Positions 15,111-24,342 are shown, counted from the first letter of the stretch. The stretch: DNA of 35,184 bases from a virus (IMGVR_UViG_3300028388_001610:1-35184); one strand, 5' to 3'. The notes: generated from the sequence alone by a model not told the origin. Numbers and translations: made by a program.

Positions 15111-18100
15111 ACCTAATCCGTTTAAGCAAGAAGTACTGGAAACATACATTGGTCCGGGAATGTCTATCCGAGATATTCTCGGCAATGACAGTGACTCGTA
15201 TCTAGTATGCCTAGACGGCGAGATGATACCGTCTGATCAATGGGCGCTTACATTTCCAGCGGCTGACAGTCACGTAGTAATCACACGACTGCCACAGGGC
15301 GATTACGGAAAAGACATTCTTCGTATAGTAGCCTTTGTAGCGGTCCTCTACTTTGCCTGGTGGGCGGCGCCGTCGTTTGCTGGATGGTTCGGCGGTTCTG
15401 TTGCGTTCTGGCAGTCTGCGCTCTCTTTTGCTGGGGTTCTTTTAGTAGGCCTTCTTCTTCCTCCAACCCTGCCTAGCGTAGATAATACTGAGCGAAGGAG
15501 GCTAAATGCTCTAACTGGCACTCGTAATCAGTTCGCTCCGTTCAGTCCGATACCTATAGTGTACGGTACGCATCGACTATATCCTCCGTACGCTTCAGTT
15601 CCCTACACAGAGATTATCGGTGAGGATCAGTACCTCAACTGTATTTTCTGCGTCGGCCTGGGTGAGTATGAGATTGATGGGGCTGACATAAAGATCGGCG
15701 AGACTGTGGTAACTGACTACGAGGATATAGAGGTCCTTCAGACAGACCAGCCGACACAGCCAGACATCTTCGAGGAACAGCTCAGTCTCACACTAGACCA
15801 GGATGCGGAACCCGGAGATTCGCAGACAAGAACCACGCAATCGTCGACGTCTATCGTTGGTCTAGATTTCGTACTTCCTTCTGGACTGATACAGATCGAT
15901 CCGGATGACGGCGATAAGCACTATGTACGAATTCACTTGCTGATTGAGTATCGTATCTCTGGGTCTTCCGACCCATGGGTCAGCATGACTTCTACTGACT
16001 GGGGTAATACTACTCGTGGTGACCAACAGATACGAACTGATGACTCCGCTGGTATTCAACAGGTTTTAGCCGCCCGCCTGGCCTCCACAATTATATCAGC
16101 TTCGTATGGGTCTGTCGAGGTTTCTAATCTAAACAGTTCATGGGTCCAGATCAGCGCGCGTACACGTGACCCATTACGAGTAGGAGTTAAGTTCCCGGCT
16201 GGATCGTCTAATACTTGGGACGTAAGAGTTACGCGAATGCGCACCCAACTCGACAGCCGCGGCACACTAGACTCAACAAATGATACGTGGGATCAATACG
16301 CTGCTACTCTTGTATGGACCTCGTTAAAGAGTATTAACCCAGACCAAACCGCAGTAGCACTTCCAGCGAATACAGCTACGTTCCTGGTCGTTCGTATTCG
16401 AGCAACAGACCAGCTGACTGGCACAATTGACTCACTTAACGTTATAGCTAAGAGACGCCTTCGTAGTTGGAACAAGGTTGGACAGACATTTAATTCAGTC
16501 GCGAGCACGAGAAATCCTGCTTGGGCATTTTTAGACGTATTAACCGGTTTAGGGAACGCGCGACCAATCGCCTCTGGTGACGAGGCAAATAAAATCCTCT
16601 TAGACGACCTAGCTGACTGGGCGACGTATTGTGCCAATGAGAGCTTCTTCTATGATGAAGTCATTGACTACTCTACGTCTGTCTTCGAGGCACTAAGTAA
16701 GATAGCTAGCGTAGGGCGAGCCTCTCTTACAAATCGTGACGGAAAATGGGGTATAATACAGGAGAAATTAGAGGGTACGGCTGTACAGTATTTCACACCT
16801 CGTAATTCTTGGGGCTTCTCGGTTACTAAGCGATTTGTAGACTTTCCACATGCGCTCAAAGTGAGGTTTATTTCAGAGGATGACGGGTATCAGGAGGTCG
16901 AGCGCTACGTTTACGATGATGGCTACAATGTTGGAAATGCGACTAAGTTCGAAGTACTGCAGCTGTCTGGTATCACAGACCCCGATCAGGCTTGGAGAGT
17001 AGGTCGATATACTATCGCATCTACTAAGTTGCGACCAGAGATATTCACATTTAATACGGACGTCGAGCACCTTATCTGTCAGAGGGGAGACCATATACTC
17101 GTAGCACACGATATACCGCTATGGGGTACGGTCTACGGTCGTATTACGGATATTAGCGGTAATCAAGTAACTCTGGACGAGGCAGCTGTACTCGATGGCG
17201 GTACTAGCTATCGTATGAGAGTACGTCTGAATGACGGGACTTCTGTAATAGAAGACCTTACGTCTCAGGGCGGAGAGACATTTACTCATACATTCACGCC
17301 GTCCATACCTGCTGGCATTAGCGTCGGCGATCTAGCTATGGTAGGCGAACTATCCCTCGAAGCCCAGGAGCTCGTAGTAATCGCAGTAGAGCCAGGCTCA
17401 GATCTTAGTGCGCGAATTACTTGCGTAGAGGCCAATGACGCTATAATCAATGCAGATACAGGTACGATTCCAGCGTACACACCCAGCATAACTCTGCCTG
17501 CAGATATAACGACGGTACGACCTGCCCCGCCGTACGATCTTCAAACAAATAGCGGTCAGTTGACGCAGAACGTGGACGGCGCTAGCGTTCTTCGTCCACG
17601 TATAGTAGTTACGTGGTCCTTGGTTGGAGACGCTGATCAGAGATGGCCAGCTCTTAATGGCCAGATAAGATATAGAGAGTACGACGCTACGTTTAAAGGA
17701 GGTACTTGGACGTACATAAGCACCTTTAATGCATTTGCCGCATACGCTGAAATTACAGCTGTTGATATTGGGCTTCAGTATGAGATCCAGATGCGGACAA
17801 TCAGTCCATGGGATAAGTCGTCACCATGGTCGACCGCTGTAATTCATACAGTATCCGATCAGACTATCTCACCGCTTGTTCCTACTAATTTAACCGCAAC
17901 AGCTGTACGCGGAGGAGCATTACTCAGCTGGTCAAACCCAGTATATACCGTATTTGACTTTGTCCAGATCTGGGTGTCCAATACAAATGTCAGATCCAAC
18001 GCAGCAGTTATCGGTACAACTCGTGACGACGTCTTTTATGATAACGTGTCTGAGCCAGATAGAGCGCGATACTATTGGGTAAGAGTTGTAGATAAGTACG

Positions 18101-20592
18101 GCCAGTTTTCTGAGTACGAGCCATCCACGACTACTACCACTGCCGTAGCGTTTCCTCTTATCGAGCAACGACCTATAGTAGCAGACCCATTCATACGACA
18201 AGGCCCGTCCTTTTGGTCCCTTAGTACTGGATCATCGTATGTAGCGGGTGCCGGCACCGACGGTACTGACGTCATACAAGTTAATACGACGAGCTTTGGT
18301 ACCGGATTTACTACTGCAGCCAGACGCGGTCCAAATGACTGGGATACTCTAGCGTTCGATAATATGACGGTAGAGGTGCGGATGCGAGTAAGACTCGTGA
18401 ACGCAGGAGCGGGGGAGTTTTGGAGTCAAGCGCCTATAGTACGCATACTAGTAGAGGATGAGGGAGGAGGCAATCCTACATACTACGGAGTAGCCGGTAA
18501 TCGAGGTGGCCGCATATTTTCTAACACTGATACGCTAAATGTGTGGTATGATACTACGTATATCATCGAGATTGACGCGGAAGAAAATGAGACTCCTCCG
18601 AGATTTATGAGGGTTGACGTCCTCTTTGGAGTAAACCTTATTGGTCCTGTTTTCCAGATAGACTTCATGGAAGCCACAGTATCTCCCGGTCTGTTTAAGC
18701 CGAATGATGCGTCGCAACCAAAGATGACGGGTCTTGTGCCACCGTCACCTAATAATGCGGTCGACTTTTTACGTGCCGACGGTACTTGGGCCACCCCGCC
18801 GGGCGGATCAGCCTCCAATAGTTTCGAAACGCAAACCGTCACCGATACTGACTCGGGCTACTCGTGGTCAGCAACAGGCAGTGCTGTTGCAAGTGTAGCG
18901 ACAGACACTCTAACATGGGTTAGTGGTCAAGACATAGACATCGATGTAGACCCTGCTAGCCAGGCGATTCGGATTTCCGCGAGCTTCAGTGCGGGAGTGA
19001 CATTGTTCAATGGGCGCTCGGGTGCTGTCACTCCAGAACAGGCGGACTATGACTCGTTCTTTTTAACGCCCGCAGAAGGCAACGCTGCATATTTGCCCAT
19101 TGCAGATCATCCACACTCTACCTTCGACCGAGCTAGCAGTGTACTCAGCGGTGCAACTGTGTTTTCGAACATAGTAGTTACTGACGGTATCACCACCGCA
19201 ATTGCTACACGCAACTTGACTGCCGCAGATGTGGGTGCTTTAGGTGTCAATGCAACGGCTGACAACTCTTTAGCATTGGGGGGTGTGGCCGCTTCCGGTT
19301 GGCTTCGATCCAATGTTTCTGACGACTTTGCTGGTGCGACTCTCACCTTTACTGCGGCAGGTGAAGGATTAGAAATAGAGGATGGAGGTAGTAGGGTAGG
19401 TAACGCTACACTAGGGGGCCACACACCGAACGATACGCGCCGTATCAATCTTCGGGACGGCAACCCACCCGCCGATGGGGCTCTGTTAATTACAGCCGAC
19501 TTGTCTGCCGCAAGTGACGCAGGTAGCGAATTAGTTTACATTGACCGTACAAACTTTGAATGGTTAGGTAGCCAAGTCGTTACAGAAGCTACGCTGGGCA
19601 GTAACGCCGTCACATCATTCAATTCGAGACAAGGACCCGTTACGCCTCAGCAGTCCGACTACGACTCGTTCTTTCTCACGCCTGCTGAAGCGGACGCAGC
19701 GTATCTCGGTATCAACGCTACAGCCGATAATTCACTGGCTCTTGGAGGTGTATCTGCGTCTGGGTTCTTGCGCTCTAATCTTGCCGACAACGTAGATGGT
19801 GTTTTAACGTTCAATGCGCGCCCGAACTTCAATGGAGGCACTGGTGGAAGCAGTTCACCCTTTACTGTTGATAGCACGTTTGTCGTAACGAACCTCAATG
19901 CTGACCTCTTAGACGGTGTTCACGCCAGTGGGTTTTTCCAGTCTACATCCAATAATATCGTTTCTGGTGCTGGGCTCATAACCATGTACGATAACCGCTC
20001 TATACGATTTGGTACGGGCGCGGATGTATCGATGTTCTTCGACGGGGTTGATGATTTCTTTGTCAGCATGGCCAATGGTGTCGATTTTCGGGTTCGCGGG
20101 GGTGCTAGCGGCGCAGAACCCATGATCACAGCGCTTGACGATAATGCGGTGGTTTTGTACTTTAATGGAGTTCAAGCGTTTACTACTAGTGCCTACGCTA
20201 CTACTGGGAATACTTCGAGTGCCCGTGTTCGTGACCATCTAAATAATGACTATGATGTAGGTTTCAACGTATCACCATCCGTTGCGTTGACTGCTGACTT
20301 AACACTTGATGACCAACACGTTGGCAAGACGCTCTATAAGACATCCACTACGGCTGGCATCGACATCATATTGCCTACAGGATCGCAGTTTCCTGTAGGA
20401 AGCATGGTTAACTTTGTGAACGCGGGTAATAGTACTGTCAACATCAGCCGCAATACAAACGCACTGTATTGGCTAGATGGATCAACTCTGGTTGGAGGTA
20501 CTGCAAACCGTACAGTTGCGTATGGTGCTGTCATTACTATCTGGCGCCAGCTCTCTGGTGTATACTATATGTGGGGCAACGGAATTTCGTAA
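15073..20592 (+). CDS. J-type tail tip/host specificity protein with fibre repeats
   Basis: About 1839 residues from a TTG at 15073 with GGAAG 8 bases upstream; the frame is open back to 15016, so a GTG at 15034 or TTG at 15016 is also possible. Residues 1-75 look like a ubiquitin-like gpI-type domain (VHVLAKPNPFKQEVLETYIG). Residues about 81-131 hold two hydrophobic segments, as in gpI/gpJ-type proteins. The tail-hub body follows (FSPIPIVYGTHRL), then two fibronectin type III-like domains (about 815-925 and 930-1018). From about 1300 onward there are tail-fibre repeats, and the last 110 residues form a beta tip. It likely combines gpI, gpJ and a receptor-binding fibre in one chain. It ends at TAATG with the next gene. 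Confidence 0.85.
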   Translation: MKDIIDTVHVLAKPNPFKQEVLETYIGPGMSIRDILGNDSDSYLVCLDGEMIPSDQWALTFPAADSHVVITRLPQGDYGKDILRIVAFVAVLYFAWWAAPSFAGWFGGSVAFWQSALSFAGVLLVGLLLPPTLPSVDNTERRRLNALTGTRNQFAPFSPIPIVYGTHRLYPPYASVPYTEIIGEDQYLNCIFCVGLGEYEIDGADIKIGETVVTDYEDIEVLQTDQPTQPDIFEEQLSLTLDQDAEPGDSQTRTTQSSTSIVGLDFVLPSGLIQIDPDDGDKHYVRIHLLIEYRISGSSDPWVSMTSTDWGNTTRGDQQIRTDDSAGIQQVLAARLASTIISASYGSVEVSNLNSSWVQISARTRDPLRVGVKFPAGSSNTWDVRVTRMRTQLDSRGTLDSTNDTWDQYAATLVWTSLKSINPDQTAVALPANTATFLVVRIRATDQLTGTIDSLNVIAKRRLRSWNKVGQTFNSVASTRNPAWAFLDVLTGLGNARPIASGDEANKILLDDLADWATYCANESFFYDEVIDYSTSVFEALSKIASVGRASLTNRDGKWGIIQEKLEGTAVQYFTPRNSWGFSVTKRFVDFPHALKVRFISEDDGYQEVERYVYDDGYNVGNATKFEVLQLSGITDPDQAWRVGRYTIASTKLRPEIFTFNTDVEHLICQRGDHILVAHDIPLWGTVYGRITDISGNQVTLDEAAVLDGGTSYRMRVRLNDGTSVIEDLTSQGGETFTHTFTPSIPAGISVGDLAMVGELSLEAQELVVIAVEPGSDLSARITCVEANDAIINADTGTIPAYTPSITLPADITTVRPAPPYDLQTNSGQLTQNVDGASVLRPRIVVTWSLVGDADQRWPALNGQIRYREYDATFKGGTWTYISTFNAFAAYAEITAVDIGLQYEIQMRTISPWDKSSPWSTAVIHTVSDQTISPLVPTNLTATAVRGGALLSWSNPVYTVFDFVQIWVSNTNVRSNAAVIGTTRDDVFYDNVSEPDRARYYWVRVVDKYGQFSEYEPSTTTTTAVAFPLIEQRPIVADPFIRQGPSFWSLSTGSSYVAGAGTDGTDVIQVNTTSFGTGFTTAARRGPNDWDTLAFDNMTVEVRMRVRLVNAGAGEFWSQAPIVRILVEDEGGGNPTYYGVAGNRGGRIFSNTDTLNVWYDTTYIIEIDAEENETPPRFMRVDVLFGVNLIGPVFQIDFMEATVSPGLFKPNDASQPKMTGLVPPSPNNAVDFLRADGTWATPPGGSASNSFETQTVTDTDSGYSWSATGSAVASVATDTLTWVSGQDIDIDVDPASQAIRISASFSAGVTLFNGRSGAVTPEQADYDSFFLTPAEGNAAYLPIADHPHSTFDRASSVLSGATVFSNIVVTDGITTAIATRNLTAADVGALGVNATADNSLALGGVAASGWLRSNVSDDFAGATLTFTAAGEGLEIEDGGSRVGNATLGGHTPNDTRRINLRDGNPPADGALLITADLSAASDAGSELVYIDRTNFEWLGSQVVTEATLGSNAVTSFNSRQGPVTPQQSDYDSFFLTPAEADAAYLGINATADNSLALGGVSASGFLRSNLADNVDGVLTFNARPNFNGGTGGSSSPFTVDSTFVVTNLNADLLDGVHASGFFQSTSNNIVSGAGLITMYDNRSIRFGTGADVSMFFDGVDDFFVSMANGVDFRVRGGASGAEPMITALDDNAVVLYFNGVQAFTTSAYATTGNTSSARVRDHLNNDYDVGFNVSPSVALTADLTLDDQHVGKTLYKTSTTAGIDIILPTGSQFPVGSMVNFVNAGNSTVNISRNTNALYWLDGSTLVGGTANRTVAYGAVITIWRQLSGVYYMWGNGIS
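19003..19707 (+). repeat. Tail-fibre repeat units in the J-type protein
   Basis: Two copies of a 31-residue unit lie at 19003-19095 and 19615-19707; both contain the shared string DYDSFFLTPAE after a VTP-x-Q motif. Each is followed by another shared segment, NATADNSLALGGV-x-ASG. A third, shorter relative (NLNADLLDGVHASGFFQS) follows at about 19893-19946. The repeats mark a receptor-binding fibre region that can expand or contract. Confidence 0.8.
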
Positions 20593-21026
20593 TGTCAGTC
20601 AGTACCATTTTTAATGTTTCAGCGGCCGCAGGTGTTATCGCAGAGCTGGCAACACCACAGCTCACCAGCGCTACGGCTACTAACATTTCTGTTGGGGGTA
20701 CACCTGCCAACTGCTCTATTACAGTTCATAGAAACGGAGACTATACTAGTACAGGAGCGTCACCTTTCGATCGCACTAATGAATGGTTGCTGTCAGGTGA
20801 TAAAGGCACAGCTGTCGGGGATGATTATGAAGCCTTCCTTTCTGGTTCGGGTAATACCCCATCTGGACCCGCATTAGATGAATGGCACACAATCAGTTCA
20901 GATTTAGTGTGGGTATTGCAAGGAAGCTCAACACTCACTTTTACAGGCACATTACAGATCAGACAGCGGACTGACACGACTAACAATGATAGTGCATCGT
21001 TCAGTCTACAGATTAGCGCTATTTAA
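20592..21026 (+). CDS. Small beta-rich fibre-associated protein
   Basis: 144 residues from an ATG overlapping the J-type gene stop (TAATG); the same frame is open further upstream, but the overlap start is preferred. The protein is rich in Ser, Thr and Gly with alternating strands (ATNISVGGTPANCSITVHR, STLTFTGTLQIRQR). There is no signal peptide or membrane segment. Its position after the tail-fibre gene suggests a fibre tip, fibre chaperone or decoration protein. The family is not recognised. Confidence 0.6.
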   Translation: MSVSTIFNVSAAAGVIAELATPQLTSATATNISVGGTPANCSITVHRNGDYTSTGASPFDRTNEWLLSGDKGTAVGDDYEAFLSGSGNTPSGPALDEWHTISSDLVWVLQGSSTLTFTGTLQIRQRTDTTNNDSASFSLQISAI

Positions 21027-21047
21027 TACTACCCAAAGGAGAAGATC

Positions 21048-21380
21048 ATGCATTCATCGAACGTCCGGTGGGCCGACGTTGAAACCCGCCTAAGTACGGC
21101 TACGGGCAACCTACTAATCACACTTACCCAAGCAGAAGAACTATACCTAGAGTTGTTAGAGGTGTATAATTATGCCGGGAGTTCAGATCAACTCATGGCA
21201 GACCTGTTATTCAAGGAAGTCTGGGAGGGTCGTGGTGATACCCAAGCTTCTGCAGACGAAGTAAGTAAGGTTACCGATGTCCGAAATGCTATTTTGGCCC
21301 TACACGACTTATACCTCGCACTTGACAATAACGCTCTTACAGCAGAAGACCGAGCCACAGCACTAAGGAGGATGAGTTAG
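21048..21380 (+). CDS. Small helical protein of unknown function
   Basis: A 110-residue acidic protein with an AAGGAGAAG ribosome site before the ATG. The sequence is mostly helical (LTQAEELYLELLEVYNYAG, VTDVRNAILALHDLYLALDN) and has no cysteines or signal. It ends with GGAGG placed to serve the next gene. Small genes of this kind often follow fibre genes in siphophages, but I cannot assign a function. Confidence 0.55.
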   Translation: MHSSNVRWADVETRLSTATGNLLITLTQAEELYLELLEVYNYAGSSDQLMADLLFKEVWEGRGDTQASADEVSKVTDVRNAILALHDLYLALDNNALTAEDRATALRRMS

Positions 21381-21604
21381 TGATGCAAGTAACAAAGGCA
21401 CAATTAGAACAGGCATTGCACACCGGACTAAAAATGCTTCGTGATGATAACGTACGTACCCCGAACAGTTGGAATCGCGATTTGATAGTCCTCGACGACA
21501 TAATCAGGAGTCTATTAGCAGGCCAACTGGAAATCAATGTTGTAGGTGAACCTGAGTCACCTGAGCCACTTAAGTCGCATAAAGTAGGCGAAATGCTAGA
21601 ATAA
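21380..21604 (+). CDS. Small protein of unknown function
   Basis: A 74-residue protein starting at a GTG that overlaps the previous stop, with GGAGG 8 bases upstream (inside the previous gene); an ATG 3 bases later is the alternative. One amphipathic helical region (TKAQLEQALHTGLKML, then NRDLIVLDDIIRSLLAGQLE) and an acidic, Pro-containing tail (EPESPEPLKSHK). The family is not recognised. Confidence 0.5.
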   Translation: MMQVTKAQLEQALHTGLKMLRDDNVRTPNSWNRDLIVLDDIIRSLLAGQLEINVVGEPESPEPLKSHKVGEMLE

Positions 21605-21610
21605 GTTAGG

Positions 21611-21622
21611 TAACGATCGTTA
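21611..21622. promoter_or_regulatory. 12-bp palindrome in a short intergenic gap
   Basis: TAACGATCGTTA is a perfect palindrome 20 bases before the start of the small membrane protein gene. It could be an operator or a chance palindrome; no promoter boxes are evident beside it. Confidence 0.25.
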
Positions 21623-21641
21623 ACAATAGAGGAGTAAGATA

Positions 21642-21797
21642 ATGAGTGAAGACATGTTGGTTTTTGGCGGAATAGTTATCGGTTTACTGATCGCTGTAGG
21701 CGCAGTAATGGTTTGGCGACATTCTCAGAAAGGACCTTCGTCAACGGGCGGTCAGACTGGTGAGCGACCGTCCAATAAACCGGAGATCAAGAAATGA
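21642..21797 (+). CDS. Small single-pass membrane protein
   Basis: A 51-residue protein ([20 protein letters not shown]..., ending [10 protein letters not shown]) with a good ribosome site (GAGGAG, 6 bases upstream). One transmembrane segment spans about residues 6-25, followed by Trp-Arg and a hydrophilic, basic tail. Its stop overlaps the ATG of the collagen-like gene (ATGA). The size and topology could fit a small holin or an auxiliary membrane protein, but there is no decisive motif. Confidence 0.6.
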   Translation: MSEDMLVFGGIVIGLLIAVGAVMVWRHSQKGPSSTGGQTGERPSNKPEIKK

Positions 21798-22624
21798 GGT
21801 TATTTTTAATCACGCTGCTCTTGCTCGTACCTGTAACAGTGCTAGCAGGAGGCAAATGCGAGCATCCTCGTTTCATGGAGAAGAATTGCGGCGAGCCGCC
21901 GCCAGGTCTACCAGGTCCTCCGGGTCCCGAAGGTCCTCCGGGTCCCGAAGGTCCTCCGGGTCCTGAAGGCCCGCCGGGACCTCCTGGACCTTCGGGTCCG
22001 CCGGGACCGATCGGTCCTCAAGGAGAACAAGGGCCTCCCGGACCACAGGGACCGAAAGGTGATAAGGGCGATCCAGGCGAAGTACCTGTCGAGTGGATAA
22101 CTACGACTAATCAGACATTTAACCAGTTTGATCAGCGATTTGAGTCGTATAGACAGGCAGTAGCCGCCGCTGCCGCTATGCAAGTACATCTTCCACAAGA
22201 TCAAAAGTCTAGACTGACACTTGGTGCAGGGTCTGTCGGAAGCACGCTTGGTCTTGGCATTGGTTATGCGTATCGTATGGATGACGAGCGAAACACAGCT
22301 CTTACGTTAGCAGTTGGACGTGCAGGTAGTGAGACTGCTATACAGGGGTCAGTCGGTTTTGAGTTCGGCGGCAGCAGGCCGCTACCTCCGCCACCGGAAC
22401 CGGTTGTAAGAAAAGAAGTGGTAGAGAGAGTAGTCGTAGACGACCCTCGTACTGCCGAACTAGAGCAAAAACTCGCTATGATGATGGAGTATACGGACCA
22501 ATTGGAGTCTCGCCTGGAGGATCTTGAGAACACCAAACGAGTAGTGCAGAGAACGATCGTGCAGACGCCCTATTTATCTGCAGAGCAAAAGGCAGCCCTA
22601 TCTAGTATAAAGGGAGGCAAGTGA
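21794..22624 (+). CDS. Secreted collagen-like protein with YadA-anchor-like domain
   Basis: A 276-residue protein with a signal peptide ([18 protein letters not shown]). Residues 38-97 are 20 uninterrupted G-X-Y triplets, often G-P-P, which would form a collagen-like trimer. Residues about 115-192 ([18 protein letters not shown], then [20 protein letters not shown] and GSVGFEFGG) resemble the trimeric-autotransporter membrane anchor, a short stalk plus four beta-strands per chain. Canonical YadA anchors end at the last strand; this one continues with a Pro-rich linker and a coiled coil (about 215-250). It may be a phage-made trimer in the host outer membrane, altering the surface or assisting lysis, or a virion fibre. 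It overlaps its neighbours by a few bases. Confidence 0.7.
   Translation: MRLFLITLLLLVPVTVLAGGKCEHPRFMEKNCGEPPPGLPGPPGPEGPPGPEGPPGPEGPPGPPGPSGPPGPIGPQGEQGPPGPQGPKGDKGDPGEVPVEWITTTNQTFNQFDQRFESYRQAVAAAAAMQVHLPQDQKSRLTLGAGSVGSTLGLGIGYAYRMDDERNTALTLAVGRAGSETAIQGSVGFEFGGSRPLPPPPEPVVRKEVVERVVVDDPRTAELEQKLAMMMEYTDQLESRLEDLENTKRVVQRTIVQTPYLSAEQKAALSSIKGGK
21914..21967 (+). repeat. Three tandem 18-bp repeats coding collagen triplets
   Basis: GGTCCTCCGGGTCCCGAA occurs three times head to tail (21914, 21932, 21950), the last with one change. Each unit encodes G-P-P-G-P-E. Such identical units can slip during replication and change stalk length. Confidence 0.9.
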
Positions 22625-22908
22625 TGCCAAATTTTATTAAGGACAATGGCGGTATTCTCGTTCTTCTTGTATTCGTGGTAGGTATAGGGGCTGCCTACCT
22701 GGAATGGCGAGTAGCAGAGAATACTGAGGCAGCTGTCAATGATGCCGGCGGAGTGACGCCGGACCAGCTAGCAGAAGTTCAGTCACAAGTAAAAGAAGTT
22801 AGGTCCATGGCCGAGCGTAATGACGAGGACATAGACAAATTGGAAGATAACGACAAGCGTTTTGACGACAAGATCGATCGCATAGTCGATATTCTATTGG
22901 AAGATTAG
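22624..22908 (+). CDS. Single-pass membrane coiled-coil protein
   Basis: 94 residues from the ATG at 22624, which overlaps the previous stop and has AAGGGAGG 7 bases upstream; a GTG 3 bases earlier is possible. One transmembrane segment (GILVLLVFVVGIGAAYLEW) is followed by an acidic coiled coil (DQLAEVQSQVKEVRSMAER, then DIDKLEDNDKRFDDKIDRIV). It shares this plan with the next gene. It could be a lysis or superinfection-related inner-membrane protein; the N-terminal anchor plus periplasmic coiled coil also resembles i-spanins. No firm assignment. Confidence 0.6.
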   Translation: MPNFIKDNGGILVLLVFVVGIGAAYLEWRVAENTEAAVNDAGGVTPDQLAEVQSQVKEVRSMAERNDEDIDKLEDNDKRFDDKIDRIVDILLED

Positions 22909-22935
22909 GTTTAAGGTTGTTTGGGAGTAAGACGT

Positions 22936-23223
22936 GTGGAAGAAGATGGCAAGATCAATGGAGTCAAACTCAATGGATATCGGCCGCGTAGTTATGGAGA
23001 TCTTGTTGCTATCGCCGTCCTTATTTCTATGCTTGTTTCTGTTGTTGCATGGGGCCTAAAGCTGGAGGAGGAACTTAACACTGTTCGCAACGAGTTATTT
23101 CAAATTCGTATGCAAGTAGGTAACGGCATTTTACCTCGCTCAGAGGAACGCATCAATGTCTTGTTTAAAGAAGTAGATGAGCTTCACGAGGATTTTGACG
23201 ACCACAGAAAAAGAGATCACTAG
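22936..23223 (+). CDS. Single-pass membrane coiled-coil protein
   Basis: 95 residues from a GTG at 22936 with GGGAG 8 bases upstream; the frame also offers TTG at 22921, which has a poorer ribosome site. A hydrophilic N-terminus precedes a transmembrane segment (LVAIAVLISMLVSVVAWGL), followed by a helical, charged segment (EEELNTVRNELFQIRMQV, EVDELHEDFDDHRKRDH). It is the last gene of the + strand block, 11 bases before the convergent terminator. Function unknown; it may pair with the preceding protein. Confidence 0.55.
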   Translation: MEEDGKINGVKLNGYRPRSYGDLVAIAVLISMLVSVVAWGLKLEEELNTVRNELFQIRMQVGNGILPRSEERINVLFKEVDELHEDFDDHRKRDH

Positions 23224-23234
23224 TAGGGAACCTC

Positions 23235-23259
23235 AATAGCCCCTGATTCAGGGGCTATT
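23235..23259. terminator. Bidirectional terminator between convergent blocks
   Basis: AATAGCCCCTG pairs perfectly with CAGGGGCTATT around a 3-nt loop. The hairpin lies between the last + strand stop (23223) and the ligase stop on the - strand (23260). The stem ends in AT-rich pairs, but only short T runs flank it, so efficiency may be moderate. It separates the two transcription units. Confidence 0.8.
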
Positions 23260-24342
23260 CTATACGTCCTCTCTCCATCGTGTAGCTACTGGGTGAAATG
23301 GGATGCCGTCTTTAGTGAGCATACTGTACTCTATTGTAACGTGTTTTCCGATATAGTGGTCCGCATTATAGAGTGTTTCTCTCTTGGCGTCAATGCTTCC
23401 AGGCGCGGACACTCTGAATCTCTTTCCGAGACTGTCCTCACACTCTAAAATCGCCCACCCATCTCGTGATTCGTGTATATTGACGCACTTAAATTCAGCA
23501 TCAAACATCTCCTTGACTTTAACAAGAGACTGTGATCTTGCTCCAACCTCATAGCCCTTCATTCCGTGTCGTATAATAGAGCCCTCGTATCCAGATTCTC
23601 TGTGATGTCGTAAGATCGGTCCGATAAAGTCATATGAATCTATCCTCCCAGTTTCTGCGACCATGATGTGTGGATGATCCTCTAATACACGAGCCCGTAG
23701 CATCATGTGTATAGAGTTATATCTCTCTATAAACGGAGCAGAATGAACGATGTCAAAGATAATAAACACCAGATTACGAGACTCTGCTTGATCGCGCTTA
23801 ATCCAGCTAGCGATTGTTTGAAGAGGAGTACCGTGATGGTAAAGCTCACCGTCCAAGATAGTACCAGAAGGAAGATTAGATAAGGAATCCAGTATATGTT
23901 TAACGGATGTGATAGGTTTACCCAGTCTACTCCAAGCGCGTGCGTCACCGTCCTGTACCTCCACCATCATACGATGGCCGTCGTATTTAGGTTGGACGAA
24001 TGCGTTCGTCCAATCGATAGTCGATACACGCTTGAGTGACTGGGCTAGCATTGGTTTTATGTTACCGGAGGCGTCTCGTCCTCGGTTCTTATGTGCTTTA
24101 TCGAGCGATAGACAGTAGCCCTTATCCATCTGCTTGTTGATACGTGACTTAGCTCTACTTATAAGTTGTTCGTTGAGAGTACGACTGGCTTTACCTTCTG
24201 GTACGTCCTCGATCTGCGTCTGAAGCGCTCCACCCAACACACCGTAGTTGATAATGAGCTGATTACCAACGATTTGTATCGACCAGATGCGCTCTCCGCC
24301 GCTCTTGTCTACTTTATAGAGTGTCACTTTTCGGTCTGACAT
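23260..24342 (-). CDS. ATP-dependent DNA ligase with N-terminal WGR domain
   Basis: A 360-residue protein. Residues about 1-75 look like a WGR domain (GGERIWSIQIVGNQLIINYG). The ligase core follows with motif I KYDGHR (adenylated Lys119), DGELY (about 164-168), EGSIIR and LVKVK (motif V). It seals nicks using ATP, probably during lagging-strand synthesis or recombination. The OB-fold part is present but short. The ATG has GGAG 8 bases upstream, and the conserved promoter/operator motif lies directly ahead, so this gene probably has its own transcription start. WGR domains are DNA-binding modules best known from PARPs. Confidence 0.9.
   Translation of the reverse strand: MSDRKVTLYKVDKSGGERIWSIQIVGNQLIINYGVLGGALQTQIEDVPEGKASRTLNEQLISRAKSRINKQMDKGYCLSLDKAHKNRGRDASGNIKPMLAQSLKRVSTIDWTNAFVQPKYDGHRMMVEVQDGDARAWSRLGKPITSVKHILDSLSNLPSGTILDGELYHHGTPLQTIASWIKRDQAESRNLVFIIFDIVHSAPFIERYNSIHMMLRARVLEDHPHIMVAETGRIDSYDFIGPILRHHRESGYEGSIIRHGMKGYEVGARSQSLVKVKEMFDAEFKCVNIHESRDGWAILECEDSLGKRFRVSAPGSIDAKRETLYNADHYIGKHVTIEYSMLTKDGIPFHPVATRWREDV

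Noticed and set aside
21914-21967. CRISPR-like short repeats
   Set aside because: The 18-bp units are contiguous without spacers and encode collagen triplets.
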